Below, piece by piece: positions 34,503 to 46,875 of a stretch of DNA of 64,000 bases (its first letter is position 1; each line of letters opens with the position of its first letter). Position numbers and translations under genes: made by a program. Below the pieces are notes generated by a model. It saw only the letters and a program-made list of their open reading frames with translations. It searched no databases and was not told the DNA's origin. The DNA is from Phaeotremella fagi (Eukaryota; Basidiomycota; Tremellomycetes; Tremellales; Phaeotremellaceae): assembly GCA_001599715.1 (NCBI GenBank), contig BCHU01000010.1, positions 868,001-932,000 of the forward strand, given 5' to 3'.

Positions 34503-35348
34503 CTATACCCATCCAGTCCCGAAGAGGATCCCATGCGGTTCATCCGGTTTAGAAGGGGAAATCTTTCGTTTGAGATCTTGAATCCACTTCGATTTGGAGG
34601 ATTTTGCTATATCTTTCATATACAGTATCAGCCCAACAATCATTCTACCAAACAGCCAGCACCTACTATCGCCTGACCCCGAATCTCTCTCCTCCTCCTC
34701 AGTTTGTTCGAAATAAAGTTCAGCTGGCAAGCCTTGATAATATATAAAAGGGGTACCATTTCCTGCCGACTCATTAGTACTTACACCTGTCTCGGAGACT
34801 GTCTTGATCTGTTTAAGGGTACAATTATCGAGGCTCAGACGGCTTTGAATCTCCACATCTTTTTTGAAATCCTGCATACTCTTCTTGAAGCTTGTAGTGT
34901 CCCAAGAGTGTAAAGGAAAAAAACTCTTGAAAGGTGTGGGTTGGTTTGGAACAAAATCACAGACATAGTGAGATTTTATTTGTTTCCCTTTCTCAAGGTC
35001 AATGTGTGTATCAGATACTTGATCCATTGGAATAAACTCACCATGGGAAGTGTGTACTTCTTTCATACATGTAGCTTGATACCTGTGAGATTCTACCCGG
35101 ATGATCTGACCAGTCTTTTCTACATCATAAAGCGTAAATTCCGAACACCCTCCTCGTACAACAGCATTGAATATTGGGTTTACAAATCGAATGACCAGAC
35201 TTTTCTTTGTACATGATTTAGGAATGTATACTTCATAGGCTGCTTTTGATTGGTAAAAGGGTGAAATAAGGCTTATGACGTAGTCTGGGTTGTACACAAC
35301 CGAAGGCTCGGCTGAGTCGATGTTTGTATCAATGTCAATGAGAGACAT
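34503..35348 (-). CDS. Unrecognised protein, intronless
   Basis: An open frame of 281 aa from MSLIDIDTNIDSAEPSVV. The frame is open further upstream but with no ATG, so a 5' exon is possible. It looks beta-rich in the first two thirds (YEVYIPKSCTKKSLVIRFVN, EFTLYDVEKTGQIIRVE). The C-terminal third has an amphipathic hydrophobic segment CWLFGRMIVGLILYMKDIA and a basic tail. No family is recognised. It sits between conserved genes, so it may be a lineage-specific insertion. Confidence 0.55.
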   Translation of the reverse strand: MSLIDIDTNIDSAEPSVVYNPDYVISLISPFYQSKAAYEVYIPKSCTKKSLVIRFVNPIFNAVVRGGCSEFTLYDVEKTGQIIRVESHRYQATCMKEVHTSHGEFIPMDQVSDTHIDLEKGKQIKSHYVCDFVPNQPTPFKSFFPLHSWDTTSFKKSMQDFKKDVEIQSRLSLDNCTLKQIKTVSETGVSTNESAGNGTPFIYYQGLPAELYFEQTEEEERDSGSGDSRCWLFGRMIVGLILYMKDIAKSSKSKWIQDLKRKISPSKPDEPHGILFGTGWV

Positions 35349-35955
35349 CAGTACGTAGTTGAAAGTGTTTGAGAAAAATGGGTGAGCTATTAGTGGATTG
35401 TAAAGTAGCAAAGACTTTTTTGCTCTTTGTGACCATTGTGACTTCAAAATAAAAGGTCTTCATTCAAAGTCTTCCAAGAGAAGTTTGCACACAACAAAGG
35501 CATGTCATCTTCATGCATTTCCCACTTCTTCTCCCTTGTCCTATTTTTCTGACAGTCCAACACAAGTGGAGGTACAGATGCTTTTGGACAAATCTGTTTC
35601 CTAATTGAGTTTCAAGGATGAATAGTGTAGTTGGATTATGTACCGGTATATCAATCCCAATCTTTGGATAATTGATACGAAAGCGAAGCATATCACACGC
35701 ACACGCAACGCCCCCAAGGTAAGGCTTTTAGTTGGCATCATGGTGGATCATGTCTGTAAAGCTGACCTTTCTCTAATTTGAAAGGTACTACTGTACTCGT
35801 TCTGTAATTTGGCAACCAGAAAAGAGCTCTCATGCCACAAACCTACAGTATAACATTGTGAAATCAGGAAGTCCAGTTCACCGCAGTATTCTTCGCTGTA
35901 CATATCAAATCTCTATACAGATATCCTCTCCTACTGAGCTTCTGAATGAAAGGTG
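35349..35955. other. Intergenic, no gene seen
   Basis: Scattered short open frames on both strands, none with a family signature or convincing splice partners. Confidence 0.4.
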
Positions 35956-36619
35956 TTAGATTGTCAACTCAAGGGATACGCTGATCTTGCTAAGTACAGT
36001 CGAAAAAAATGGATGTTCTGAAGGTATCTAGAGATGAAACGAATGTGTTAAATACAATATGCACTTCTCTCAATGCACTCACAGTTTTTTCATCATCACT
36101 AAACGACAATGCCACACGGATTCTATCATCCTCCAATGGAAGTTTGAACGTAATCTGAGTAGCGTTGATAAGCTTGTAGACCTCCAATGACGACTTCGTC
36201 TTATTCTCGACTACCTGGCGAAGTTCCATGTATTTTTCTGAATTTGGAAACACATCATCGAAAGAGACGGTTTCATCCGGATAGTAATTTATGAGACCTG
36301 CTCTACCTTGAATCGGATTGAACGAACGAAGACTAATTGATTCCAATTCCAGTGTTCCCTCTGGTTCAAAAGCGTCCTTTATATCCATCTCGGCGTAATT
36401 GAACAATATCATCAGAGCAGGAGGACACTCGTCAGATTCTTCGGTGTAGATTGAACAATACTGATTCTTTTCTTCGTCAATTGCTATAGTCTCATGATCA
36501 TCCTCCTCCTCTAATTCAACCTCTTGCTCGTGTTCATTGTTGAAAGAAACCATGTCTTGAAATGTGAATGGGTCAGATTGAAAAACGGATGCTAACAATT
36601 GAAAGAGTCGATTATTCAT
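35956..36619 (-). CDS. Unrecognised acidic protein, probably two exons
   Basis: Starts MNNRLFQLLASVFQSDPFTF, then a very acidic stretch (EQEVELEEEDDHETIAIDEE). The following region is mixed alpha/beta (LINYYPDETVSFDDVFPNSE, VYKLINATQITFKLP). A donor ACT/GTGAGT near 36090 and acceptor CTCTAG near 36034 remove 54 nt and end the protein in IPSEHPFFSTVLSKISVSLE; reading through would give a slightly different tail. No known domain. It lies directly downstream of the GMH1-like gene on the same strand. Confidence 0.55.
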
Positions 36620-36957
36620 GGGTAGAATCCATGTTGGCCTTCTGGTTGTTGCAAAACTTGAGCCAGAGAAGATAGTGACCTTCTGATGCCTTCGAAAAAT
36701 GAATTTTGTCCTCGAAGACGTTCAGAAGGTCATGTCTTCTCCTATGGACAGTCCATTTAGTCTGCCAAATGACAACTAGAAGCAAGTAGAAGCTCGGTAA
36801 CAAACCAGAAGTTTGGAAGTTTCCATCGAGCTGGATAACGAGTATGTCAAGCAACAAGAGAAGGCTACGAGGCACATGTGAGATTTGTGGGGGAAATCGA
36901 AACACGTTACAGTACATCATAGATGCATTCGGATTACAAGGGTCAACATTTCGTAAG

Positions 36958-38186
36958 CTACCTCCAAGTTTGACCAAAATAAAGCTCCAAAGCATGTTTA
37001 GCAATGTTGAAACCAAGTAAACTCAGTAAATACCTGCAGATCGTTGAGTTAATTCCATACAACCTTTCAAATGTTAACTCACCCAACAAAAACTGGTAGT
37101 AGTGGTGACAAGAGGAATTCGCTTCTCGCCACGAAAGGTAAAGCTGCATAACCAAGATATGTCACATAAACATATTGTAGTTGAGCAACGAGGAAAAGGG
37201 TACTAAGATAACATGATCAGATTATAATTTTACGAGCGCAAATTCAACTTACTTTCCCACCCATAGACAGATCCAATTATCCCTAACGACAACTGGAGCC
37301 AGCACTAGTAATCCAGCAAACACCGATAAAAAGGCTGGGAAGAAGGAATTGACGGCTACGTCGAAAGCGTAGGAGTATTCAACTCTGTTATCCGATATTG
37401 CTGAATTTGGTATGGAAGATGATAAGAGGAGTTTATTGGACATGATGAAAAGGACGAATGCTGTTATAGCTGAGAAAAGGAAAAAGTCGCCTGTATGGGG
37501 TTTCAGCTAATGGTGTTGAAAAACACTTACGGAAAAGCATTCGCAGTATTATAGCGAGAGCACCGGTGAAGGAAGATCTGTAAACCAACGACCAAGCTAT
37601 TCCAACAGCTGTACCATGGTTATTATGAGTCCTGATAGTGAGAAATAAGACCTACCAACGATACATCCAGATATCAACAAAAGCATAGCAGGGCTAAGGA
37701 AACGTTAGTTTTTACTAAGACTGCTATCAATGAGCAACACTCACTCATCCCTTGCCCACATATTTTTTGTCTGTTTGCTACAATGACGTTAGTCGAAGTC
37801 ACAGTAATAGTATGACAGAACCTACTGATGATACGTCTGCTTGTATACTCTTCGAGGAGCTACTACCAAATAAGTCAATTGCCAAAAAGCAAGCTCGAAA
37901 TCCTGCAAACAGATTAGCGTCCAATCAACTCAAAGAAATGAGATTCCCTCCAAATTAAAAAGCAACACAAAAAACAAATAGAACCCACCATCGACCTAAA
38001 TTTCGTCATCCGTTTCAACAAAAGTGGAATCCCCCTCCCACCTCTAGTCAAATTCAAACTACTCCCTCCACCCCCACCAGAAAGTTTGAAGCCCGAAGAA
38101 GAAGAGTGACCGTTGGATAATGGGAAAGAAGATGATGATGGTGGTGTAGATTGACCTGAATGAGTGGGAAGTATGGAGGGCGCCAT
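36958..38186 (-). CDS. GMH1: UNC-50/Gmh1 family Golgi membrane protein
   Basis: The family acts at the Golgi and in receptor or Arf-GEF-linked membrane traffic. The N-terminus is Ser/Gly-rich. Then comes the diagnostic FRSMDFELAFWQLTYLVVAP followed by RRVYKQT. After further membrane segments the protein has NRVEYSYAFDVAVNSFFPAF, the signature loop, and the end VYVTYLGYAALPFVARSEFL followed by LLPVFV. A last exon supplies YLLSLLGFNIAKHALELYF. Five to seven membrane segments are apparent, over at least seven short exons. The match to the animal UNC50 order of motifs is strong; symbol by yeast homologue. Confidence 0.88.
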
Positions 38187-38549
38187 GGTTCGTGGTCTTA
38201 GGCGAATTGACGACAGTTTGATTGATTCTTGAAGGGAGCTTTTCTTCTACGTTGCCAGAGACTCAGTGTGAGTTTTTGTCCTCTGTTAAGTTAAGTTTGG
38301 GTTTGGATGAGGAGATTTATGGTTATTTGGGAATGATTTTGTGGATCAAAACTTGTCGTAAGACTGAGTGAGAACTTGGCATCATTGGACGCGATTTTCA
38401 GTGGCTGCTTGTTGGTTGTGGCAAAAAAGAATGAACAACCAGCGAGACTGGTATGTGATACCTCAGCAAGTATCCAACATACATCATTCGATAGCATAAC
38501 AAGAGAACGAAGTCTTAGACAAAAATCCCAATCCATTACTCTCAAGCCC
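38187..38549. promoter_or_regulatory. Upstream flank of the GMH1-like gene
   Basis: Non-coding spacer between two minus-strand genes, holding the GMH1-like promoter and the 3' end of the next gene. Confidence 0.35.
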
Positions 38550-39026
38550 TCAAGCATCCATCATAGTGACATCCTCCCCATTAACACTCTGACTTTTAAA
38601 AGTTCCAACGACCTTCAAAGTATTCTCATTCCCATTTTCTTTTCGTACGATCCCCCCAAAATAAAATGTCTTACTCAACTCTCTATTACCGAAAACTTCA
38701 AGTTTTAAATTCATCTCCCTCGTGAACCATAATTCACCAGTAGACAACTCTCCATTATCGCGATTACAAGCGGTTCGACTGAATCTCCAAACACTGGCTG
38801 AAGTGTTTGATCTCTCGCTTTCGATGATTTGTCGCCATCCTGGTTGCTTGATCGTGGTTTTGATGTGTTGGATAACTCTGTTGGTCACGTCGGAAATCAT
38901 GGCTGAGAGTTGTGTTCGGATTTCTTCGTTTGCGGGTGGATACAACGAGAACGTGTCTCGGGTCTTTTTGATGACCGTTGCCTCAAGAAACAACTGATCT
39001 TCGCGTGAAAGGGATGGAGTAGACAT
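38550..39026 (-). CDS. Unrecognised 158-aa protein
   Basis: Single exon. Starts MSTPSLSREDQLFLEATVIK; the first 60 residues look helical (TQLSAMISDVTNRVIQHIKT). The second part looks like beta strands (GELWFTREMNLKLEVFGN, KTFYFGGIVRKENG, TLKVVGTFKSQSV) and ends EDVTMMDA. The order helix then beta-sandwich has no obvious namesake. Upstream and downstream flanks are short. It could be real and lineage-specific; no motif fixes a function. Confidence 0.6.
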   Translation of the reverse strand: MSTPSLSREDQLFLEATVIKKTRDTFSLYPPANEEIRTQLSAMISDVTNRVIQHIKTTIKQPGWRQIIESERSNTSASVWRFSRTACNRDNGELSTGELWFTREMNLKLEVFGNRELSKTFYFGGIVRKENGNENTLKVVGTFKSQSVNGEDVTMMDA

Positions 39027-39300
39027 TTTGGAATGTTTAGTATGTGTGTTTTTAATGATGTTTTGTAGAAGGAAGGTAGAATGATTAAACTGGTCGTTTA
39101 GTTCGCGATGGCCAAGTAGAAAAACATATATTCTGGAGACTTCGTACGAAGGCAGAAAGAGTTTCTTTCGCTAGTCTTGGGCTTCCTGCTGTGAGAATCG
39201 GAACGATTTCGTTAATATCCAACAAAAACAGGATAAACGTGATAAAATGTATACAATATTCAGTGGTGTCATCCGTAAACGTGAATGACGATAGTAATTA

Positions 39301-41116
39301 TCACCCGAAGTACAAAATTCCTTTGTCTTTTAGAACTTCAACATCTCCCTCAGCATCAGCGACCAGATCAAGCCCGACAGCAGCTACCATTTCTCGTAGA
39401 CTCTCATTCATAGCGTCAGGGTCAACGAATTGAAGGTCCTAAGTATCAGCTCTGATAACATTAATCACTACTTACCTCAACCTTTACCAGTCTAGGACCT
39501 CGTCTCAACCGTCCAGCAGATTTCATGAACACCAATAATTTGTCAATTGTTCCCGGCGATATTGAGTCTGGTTCAAGGAACCCCGGCGGTGATGGCTTCG
39601 GCCATTCATCCATGGTTTCCATTTCTTCTTCGTCTTCATCGTCCCCTGACAATTCCGATTGCATGGCGGAATCGTTGGTGTCGACTGTTTTCTCAGATAC
39701 ATTGGAATCAATCGTTCTAAACGGAAAGTATCCTTTTGGGTGATTTTGAAGGAATTTATCCAATTGAGCTGTTAGCGGGTAAAAAACGTTTTCTCCCTGT
39801 CAATGTTATCAGTTACAACTGCCTACCAGAAAATTTGGGACTCACAGGATCAAGGAGATATGAAGGACCATATTCTGATTTATATCTCATCTTTATACAA
39901 TCCGGTATCCAGTATCCTAAAAACGTCAGTACCATGCCAACTAACCAAATCATACCCATGTATAACCAATTCATCCCACCCACTCCATTCTTTCTGATTT
40001 CGTTGGTCAAAGAAATTTCCTTGAGAGCTGATAATTTTCCCAGACTAGCCCAGGCCCAATCAGGATCCCAAATGAAATATACACTGGATACGCATGAGGG
40101 TAGAATGTCTATTACTGATATCCCGATGATTTTATCGTCTACTTTGTAAACTAAAGCGTGGTTAGCTTGATGTAGTCTTTCATACGATTTTCACTACTTA
40201 CGAAGATGGTATGAACCATACGTGAGGGGTAGGCGCGACGATGGACTTTGTATCGCAGAAGAGTATTTGATCGGTCTCTCCTGAAATGTTTAGGTCAGCT
40301 CAATTTTGGTGGTTGTTCCATATCCGAGCTCACCAATAACGGACTAGAACAAAGAAACCTCGAGAAACCCCTCATGGTAACCTTATCAGGCGTATCGCCA
40401 TGAACAGAAATCTGATATCGACGATATAAATCGTAAGTCTCGTCGGTAGGTTTGGCGGGTACAAGTTCAGTCTGAGAATAGTCTGTTAGATCAAATTCCT
40501 TGCTGACGACTGTACCTCTACACACCTCGAATCGATGAACACCATTCTCATTCTCCTCCAACTGCATCATTTCCAAATCAAAATCGAACGGTATAGCCTT
40601 CTCTTTTCCCTTTCCTTCGAGATTGCTAACGGACGATTCTCCAGGTTTATCACCAGTTGTCAGAAATCTCTTGAAGCGATTGATCACTTGACGATGTTTT
40701 TTGGTAACCTTAAAATCTTTACATGAAAGTCGAATCGTATACTGCGGACAACATGTACGAGCCATATCGGGACTGCTTCATCAGCTTTTACGTTCTGTTG
40801 CGATTGAACCACTTACTGATACATGAAATCACCGGATCTTCTCCAACCTCGATCAATCATCTGTTGATAAAACTATAAATCTAGATGTAAGACATTTCCA
40901 ATGGTTTTTAAGAGTAAAATAATTTACAGAGACAGACATCTGCGATGCTTCCACTTGATATCGGACGTCAGTGCTCAGCAGTCAAGGAAGAGACGAGTTG
41001 CACTTACTACCATATTTCTTAGAAGAGGGTCCTGAACTCCTTTGACCTGATGGCGAACAGTATCCACACGTCGAGCTTGAGTAGCCATATGGTGTGAGAA
41101 GCGTTGGAGCTGACAT
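39301..41116 (-). CDS. ATE1: Arginyl-tRNA--protein transferase (Ate1)
   Basis: It transfers Arg from Arg-tRNA to N-terminal Asp/Glu (and oxidised Cys) of proteins, feeding the Arg/N-degron pathway. The N-terminal Cys motif is visible as YGYSSSTCGYCSPSGQ. Splicing rebuilds MEASQMSVSFYQQMIDRGWR followed by RSGDFMYQ. Next come ARTCCPQYTIRLSCKDFKV and, after several exons, FIWDPDWAWASLGKLSALKE. The C-terminal domain has YLGYWIPDC-like FLGYWIPDCIKMRYKSEYGP and FVDPDAMNESLREMVAAVGL. The start at 41116 (MSAPTLLTPYG) was chosen because the longer frame has no homology to the family. About 9 exons. Confidence 0.92.
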
Positions 41117-41298
41117 TCTTGACAGAATCTGTGGGTTTTGTTCACCAAGATGTTGGATGTTGTTGAGTAGCTGGTCAGAGATGGTGACGAATATTTCGAC
41201 CAGAACCACGTGGCAAGATAAGATTAGCTAAGTACGTTCTAATATTACCAATTTTCCCATTCTTAAATACCTTCCTATTACCAACTTATACATCTGCC

Positions 41299-43144
41299 AT
41301 GCCCTCCAAAAGACCGTTGAAGAGACGAGTAGAAGAAGATGATAGATCACCAGCCAGAATCAAGAAACAAGGTAAAAATAAGCGCGAGATGACTTATGAC
41401 ACCTACGACGAGGCTCTAGATGGTACGTTAAGCGTCCCAACCATGTTTTTCATAAATTTCCAACTGATCACCTATTAGGTGGTGTCGAGATGGAAGAAAA
41501 GGGAGAAAGATATCGAGATGGTGATAAGGTGGGTTTCACTCAATTAATGGAATTAACGTTGTTTTAATAGGCACAGAGATTTTATGAGAAAGCTTCAGAA
41601 CTTTATGGAAAGGCTTTTGAATTTCATCAATCCTATGATGCCGCTTATAATCAGTGAGTTTGAGATTGAGAATTTTACTAATACAATCCAGAGCCCGAGT
41701 TTTGTTCACACTGTCGACATCTTTCTTGTTACCTCCCTTAGCGGTTGAGACGCTCCAAAAATCGATTGATTTGTACAAAACTGCAACTTCACTTACTAAT
41801 TCACCTTTACTTCATATGGACGCTGGCTTCAATATGGCACAAACATGTACCGCTTTGGCCGACCTTCTTGAAGAACTTGAAGGTGAAAGTAGGATTACGG
41901 ATGTTAGGAGTCTCCGAGAAGAAGCTAGGGATGTTTTAGGTGGTGTACTGGATGGGCAGGAGGAGTATCTACGGGTACTTCAGGCAAACGATGAAGTGAA
42001 TGATACCGAAATAGCTGAGGAGATTTCAGATGATCCTGTGGAAGAAGTAGAGGCTGGTGCGGAGGACGGTATGGATGTGGATGATGACGATGGAGAACAG
42101 GAAAAGTCAGTAACGTTCGAAACTCATTTACCCACACCATCGACCTTCATTGACACCGCATTGAATCTCATCGATATCCACCTTTCTCTATGGGAATCAG
42201 CGACCCCAACACAAACTCCAAGTGATGACGATCAAACAATAGTTCGAACGATACTAGATCGCGCCAACGTCATAGCAACTCCAGGACGACAAGCCGAATT
42301 GGATCTCTGCGAGATCAAAATTCTCTTATGTCTAGATGGGATCGTGTGGGATCTATTCAAAAGTCAAGCACAAGTCGGATCAGGTTTCGAGAAATCTTTG
42401 GAAGGGGCTACGATGGCTTTGAGCGCCCTTCTCAAAAGTTTAGACGCTGTTCCACCAGATGAAGAGAATGTTAGATTAGATATTTTGACCACGTTGGCTG
42501 ATACCCATTCATCGATATCTTATCGACTTATCGCGTTAACTCCACAATTACCTCCTGGACCATCACCTTTGGCCCAATCAGCTTGGTTCAATCTTGGTCA
42601 AACGATAAATCATCTTACAGCAGCTTCAAACGTCCCCACTACACCTGTGACACCGAAAGAATTCAAACCTTCCGTCCTACTTTCTCTGTCTAAAGCCACC
42701 CTCGCCAGAGCCAGATTAGCCGACATCAACGAATCAGCCAAGAAAAACTCTCGTCAACTCATGGACAACGCTAAAGCGTATGCTGCTCAGGCAGCAGAGA
42801 AACTGGGTTGGAATTTCGTCAGATTAGGTTCGAATCTTTCGACATCGACACTTCCTTACCCTGCTGGATGGGATACGGAACTACTGGCTAGAAACATCGT
42901 GTTACAGCAATTGAGGAATTGCTATTATGGTTCTGCGACTGATTTGTTATCGGAGGAGGAGAAGGTGGTATATAGGGATGGTGCTGAGACATTGGTCAAG
43001 CGTTTGAAGAGTCTACCGAACGATGGGAGAAGAATAGGGAAAGTTGATGTAGAGAGATGGTTGATGGATATTGAAGGTGATGAGGGGATTATCACTGAAG
43101 GAGAGAGGGGGTGGTGGGGTGAGGTCGTCAACAGTTTATTGTAG
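41299..43144 (+). CDS. TPR-like helical repeat protein
   Basis: Starts with a basic leader MPSKRPLKRRVEEDDRSPAR, a likely nuclear localisation signal, then YDEALDGGVEMEEKGERYRD. Helical repeats follow (AQRFYEKASELYGKAFEFHQ, YDAAYNQARVLFTLSTSFLL). These have the spacing of TPR motifs: a small residue at position 8, A at 20 and Y/F at 11 or 24. A middle acidic loop (DGMDVDDDDGEQE) splits the helices, and more repeats continue to the end. Four exons are joined at GTACGT, GTGGGT and a third intron near 41655. It resembles fungal nuclear TPR proteins; a histone-chaperone role is possible but not shown. Confidence 0.7.
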
Positions 43145-43319
43145 CATATGCATTTGGTTTACGGATTCTCCATATTGAAACTAAGCCGCGTAATCTCATC
43201 TCATGCGTTAGTCACCGCTTCTCCATACCCGAACACTATAGATACAACCATTCCATCCGCTTTCTCTTTCCTTTCCCATTCTTTTCCATCTGCAACGATA
43301 TTCTAGATCAATTTCCCAA

Positions 43320-44132
43320 ATGGCCACGACGCGATCCAATGAAGAAAGTAAAGGTCTACCAGGTTTCATCCGACTCTCACCCCTCGTTCATCTCCATTCC
43401 CCAACTGAAGTAAATTCATCCACACCCCTTCTGATAATCTGTTCATGGATGGACGCTTCCCTCAAACACATCGAGAAATATACCTCCAAATATCTAGAGT
43501 TATTCCCGAATCATCAAATACTGTTGATCACCAATACTACCTCAACGTTTTTCATCAACTCCACAGCCTACGTTTCGAGTCTTCTACAACCCGCTTTAGA
43601 TGTCCTTCTGACTTCACACTCAAAGGTCCTTTTGGCAATATACTCAAATGGAGGTTCCTTCAGTGCTTGCGCGTTAGCTAAACTTTATCACTCCTCCACA
43701 TCGACCCCGTTGAATGTCGAAACGACACTCTTAGACTCCACACCAGGAAATAACGATTTGGTTGCAGGTCATCGAGCTTTCACTGCTGGTCTACCCAAAA
43801 CGCCAATAATCTCAACCATCCTTTCTGGTCTAGTTTGGTCATCACTCTATGCTATGTATATAACATACAACGGTCTAGGCTGGGTGGATCCAATTACGAA
43901 AATTAGAAATGAGATGAACGACACCAATCTCTGGCAGACTGGCAGGAAAAGGATCTATATTTTCAGTCAGGGTGATAAGATCGTCCCGTTTCAAGCTGTT
44001 TTGGACCACGCAAATCAAGCTGAAGGGAAAGGATGGGTGGTTCAGAAAGAGGAATTCATCGATAGTAAACATGTCGCACATGCTGTCAGTGATAGAGAAC
44101 GTTATTGGAATATTGTCAGGACAATCGTGTGA
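43320..44132 (+). CDS. DUF829 alpha/beta-hydrolase-like protein (TMEM53/PaxU type)
   Basis: Single exon, 270 aa. The early motif PLLIICSWMDASLKHIEKYT is the DUF829 start, the strand and WMgA turn. SKVLLAIYSNGGSFSACALA is the nucleophile-elbow region, here SNGG rather than GxSxG. RKRIYIFSQGDKIVPFQAVL and FIDSKHVAHAVSDRERYWNI carry the Asp and His positions of the triad fold. Animal members (TMEM53) sit at the nuclear envelope; fungal members include PaxU-type proteins of indole-diterpene clusters. No terpene cluster is seen here, so a housekeeping role is more likely. Confidence 0.85.
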   Translation: MATTRSNEESKGLPGFIRLSPLVHLHSPTEVNSSTPLLIICSWMDASLKHIEKYTSKYLELFPNHQILLITNTTSTFFINSTAYVSSLLQPALDVLLTSHSKVLLAIYSNGGSFSACALAKLYHSSTSTPLNVETTLLDSTPGNNDLVAGHRAFTAGLPKTPIISTILSGLVWSSLYAMYITYNGLGWVDPITKIRNEMNDTNLWQTGRKRIYIFSQGDKIVPFQAVLDHANQAEGKGWVVQKEEFIDSKHVAHAVSDRERYWNIVRTIV

Positions 44133-44376
44133 AAAGGGACGTCCTCAAGGATCAAGGAAGTTTGTTGTATGTACAGAGTGTGTGAATAGATGTCCGTGAT
44201 GTAATATGTTAATTCCAGATCGTTGATTGAAAAGGCCGTCCTTTCTCGATTGCCTTCGTCCTCATTTTTATTTGAGTTCACGTCTGTCTCCTTGACGATG
44301 ATCGGTGAAATCGCATTCCATGTAGAAAGGGTTTCCAATGATTCTCTTAACTCTACAATCATCCATGTAGCTAAAA

Positions 44377-45747
44377 ATGAATTCACGAAATTACCTTGCC
44401 CAACCTAATTATTCCAAACTCCGAGACCGTGATACGGTACCTCAAAACATTCATACCGCATCTCTGAATCGTGAAGCGGTCTACTCGAGGGCGGCATCTG
44501 TAAGTCGGTCCCTTTGGTTAAAAGGCAAATCCCTGATGGTATTCAGGTGATCTCAAGTCTTAATGAGTTGGGACCCAGTAAAGCGGAACATAAAGAGGGA
44601 GTCGCTATACTTCGAGCTTATATCCAGAGCAAGAGGATTAGGGGGAAATCTGATGGGGAGATTGATTTGAAATTGGATGGAATTGAATCTTTGGTGGGTG
44701 GTATTTCGCAGTTTCCAACTGAACTTGTTTCGTAGGTGGCGAAGGAATTGAGAGGGATTTTCACTCAAGGTAAGATTGTCAGAGCTCAAGCAATCTCTCT
44801 GACATCGAACAGCACGGTCAGAGACCAGAATCCTCCCGAAAGCATATGGAGACCTAACCCCAACCCCATCAAGACTAAGTCTTTCCTCGACCTCATCTTC
44901 TTCATCATCCAACATATCATATACAACGGGATCATCATCATCAACAAGATCCATCTCAGAAGCATCCTTCACGTCCTCCCTCAAATCATCCCTCTCAAAA
45001 TGTAAAGTCATGTCCAAACTCATTAATCTGGATGACAGTCCTATACCGAAATATCACAGTCCTTTGGAAATCGGTGGTTGGGGACGTGAATGGGAAAAAC
45101 ATCTTGATTGGGGTGTAATTGAACAACGGTCGGTTACTCATCCATCTCCCAACATTTCCAGTACCAACGTGACTGGACGACGGTTTTCGTTTCGAAACAG
45201 TATCACTTCAAGTCCAGCTGCAGGTACATTTGAATGTGATAATGGTTTTGATACGAATTATCTTCAGCAACATGCATTACCAGATAACGTCTCGAATCAA
45301 TTTGAATCAGACGCCGGTGAACCTAGTATCCAAGCCAATACTGAATCATCCATGTGTGACATGTGGGAATGGGATAGTCAAACTTCAGCATTCGAGGATG
45401 ACGATGAAGATGAGGACGACAGTGATACCGGTACCATCATCGCTCACACAAATTCCACGACTAGTACACCAAGTCTTGCGACTAGTTGGACAGGAAATTG
45501 GTCAGAGGTAAGTACTCCGATACAAGTGTTGCTGACAGACTTCTCAGCCGTCCTTTGGGGATGTCCTCGATCTCAGTCGTTCACCACTTGAACCTATTCC
45601 TGATATCACTCCAGCTAGTCAGATTAGGGATGCCTATCTGGTAAGTAAAAGCTATTGGAAAGGAGAACTGAAAATCTACAGAAAAAAATGAGTTTACACT
45701 CTGTTGTGGGATTTACTCGTACTTCGAATCCCACTTCAATTTATTAG
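44377..45747 (+). CDS. Unrecognised Ser/Asp-rich protein C1
   Basis: I rebuilt this gene from splice phase. The first exon starts MNSRNYLAQPNYSKLRDRDT (ATG at 44377) and ends SRAAS at GTAAGT. Later exons give ISSLNELGPSKAEHKEGVAI, VAKELRGIFTQ, then a Ser-rich segment running in frame into LINLDDSPIPKYHSPLEIGG. After a strongly acidic patch (FEDDDEDEDDSDTGTI) comes SFGDVLDLSRSPLEPIPDIT and a short last exon ending TSNPTSIY. Six exons in all. No known domain. The penultimate exon recurs as a decayed fragment at 48190-48350. Antisense open frames on the minus strand are shadows. Confidence 0.65.
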
Positions 45748-46014
45748 CTTTGGTCTCACGATTTTTCTACTTTTTCAAAACGACTATGAAGACCCAAGAA
45801 ATATGTTGTAGCTTCAATAATCTATTGATCATCTTGTACTCTTAACTCTTGTCTGTTTACCACGATGAGACTTGTGCGTTTGTACCCAATGACTAGATAC
45901 TAGTGCGTGCAGCAACAAATTACTTCGTATTTTTAATCAGATATTTCATACATAATAGGTGACACAGTTAACCTCCCCCTTGTTTACCTACAGTTTCTAC
46001 TCTAACGTCATTCG

Positions 46015-46875
46015 TCACTCGCAATCACTATACTCACCTACAATTACAAACTCATCCTCACCACACCTAGTAAGAGCATGAGCCGAATCTGTTGACTGTA
46101 CCATAAGAAAATTTTCTGAATCCTCCATCTGCCTATGACTATGACTACTAGAAGAGAGAGGTTGTTTACTTCGTCGTGGGGACCTGTGTCTTGAAGCTCT
46201 GTCGGATCGGGACTCCCTGTGTGATCCTCCCGATTTGTTGGAACGTGATGGGGTGTAGTGAGGACGATCACTCCTTCGAGAACCTCCAGGGTGTGGGTCT
46301 CCTCCTCTTGGTTGTGGCTCTGTACCTGGCCGACTGAATGGTGCTCTGAGAGGTAATCTCAATGGTGAGGATCCCAATTGTGAATGTCTTGAATCTGAGG
46401 CGTCGTCGCTAGGATAACATAACGAATCCGGATACATTGAACGGACTAATTCTTCTGCTTCCGGGGGACAATCTTCGAGTAAGAGATCATAAATTCTTCC
46501 AAACCATAAAGTTTCTATCTTTCTCCGTTTCAGAGAACTCTCAACCAAGCTCATACCGTACTGAAGTGATTGACGTTCACCCGTGATATCTTCAAACCTT
46601 TCTTGTCTTTTGTCAGCCCATTGCTTTACTTTCCCGACCGCAGAAGCCTCTTCTTTGTCTCTGCGTTTACCCAGCCATTCCCCACACTCCCAGCTGAGTT
46701 CCGAAAGCAAGCAACTTTCGTATCCGGAGAGGGTTTTATCGAGCTGAATAGTGTGAGCTTCTGGTTGTGTACTGGGACCACTTTGAGAATGAGAAGTGTG
46801 TCGAGAGCTGGAAAAGTACGATTATTCTCTATTTTCACATTCACGTGCTTTCACTTACATGTTTTTGCTTGCCAT
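46015..46875 (-). CDS. Family D paralogue D1 (unrecognised)
   Basis: Exon 1 is 20 nt (MASKNI) ending in phase 2; the rest is one exon. The shared module reads LDKTLSGYESCLLSELSWEC, then GEWLGKRRD, then VKQWADKRQERFEDITGERQ, then a helical VESSLKRRKIETLWFGRIYD. The C-terminal 110 residues are basic, Arg/Ser/Pro/His-rich (SRSNKSGGSHRESRSDRASR), ending in an acidic EDEFVIVGEYSDCE. No known domain. The module CxEWL...W-x-x-R recurs in D3 and D4, and partly in D2, D5 and D6. Confidence 0.7.

Noticed and set aside
36612..37016. Minus-strand frame with hydrophobic segments (SLLLLLDILVIQL)
   Set aside because: Its start overlaps the last GMH1 exon in another frame and the rest has no family signature. 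It might be a small membrane protein, but I cannot support it.
39736..40149. 137-aa plus-strand frame
   Set aside because: Antisense to the ATE1 catalytic exons, which carry the FIWDPDWAW and YLL motifs.
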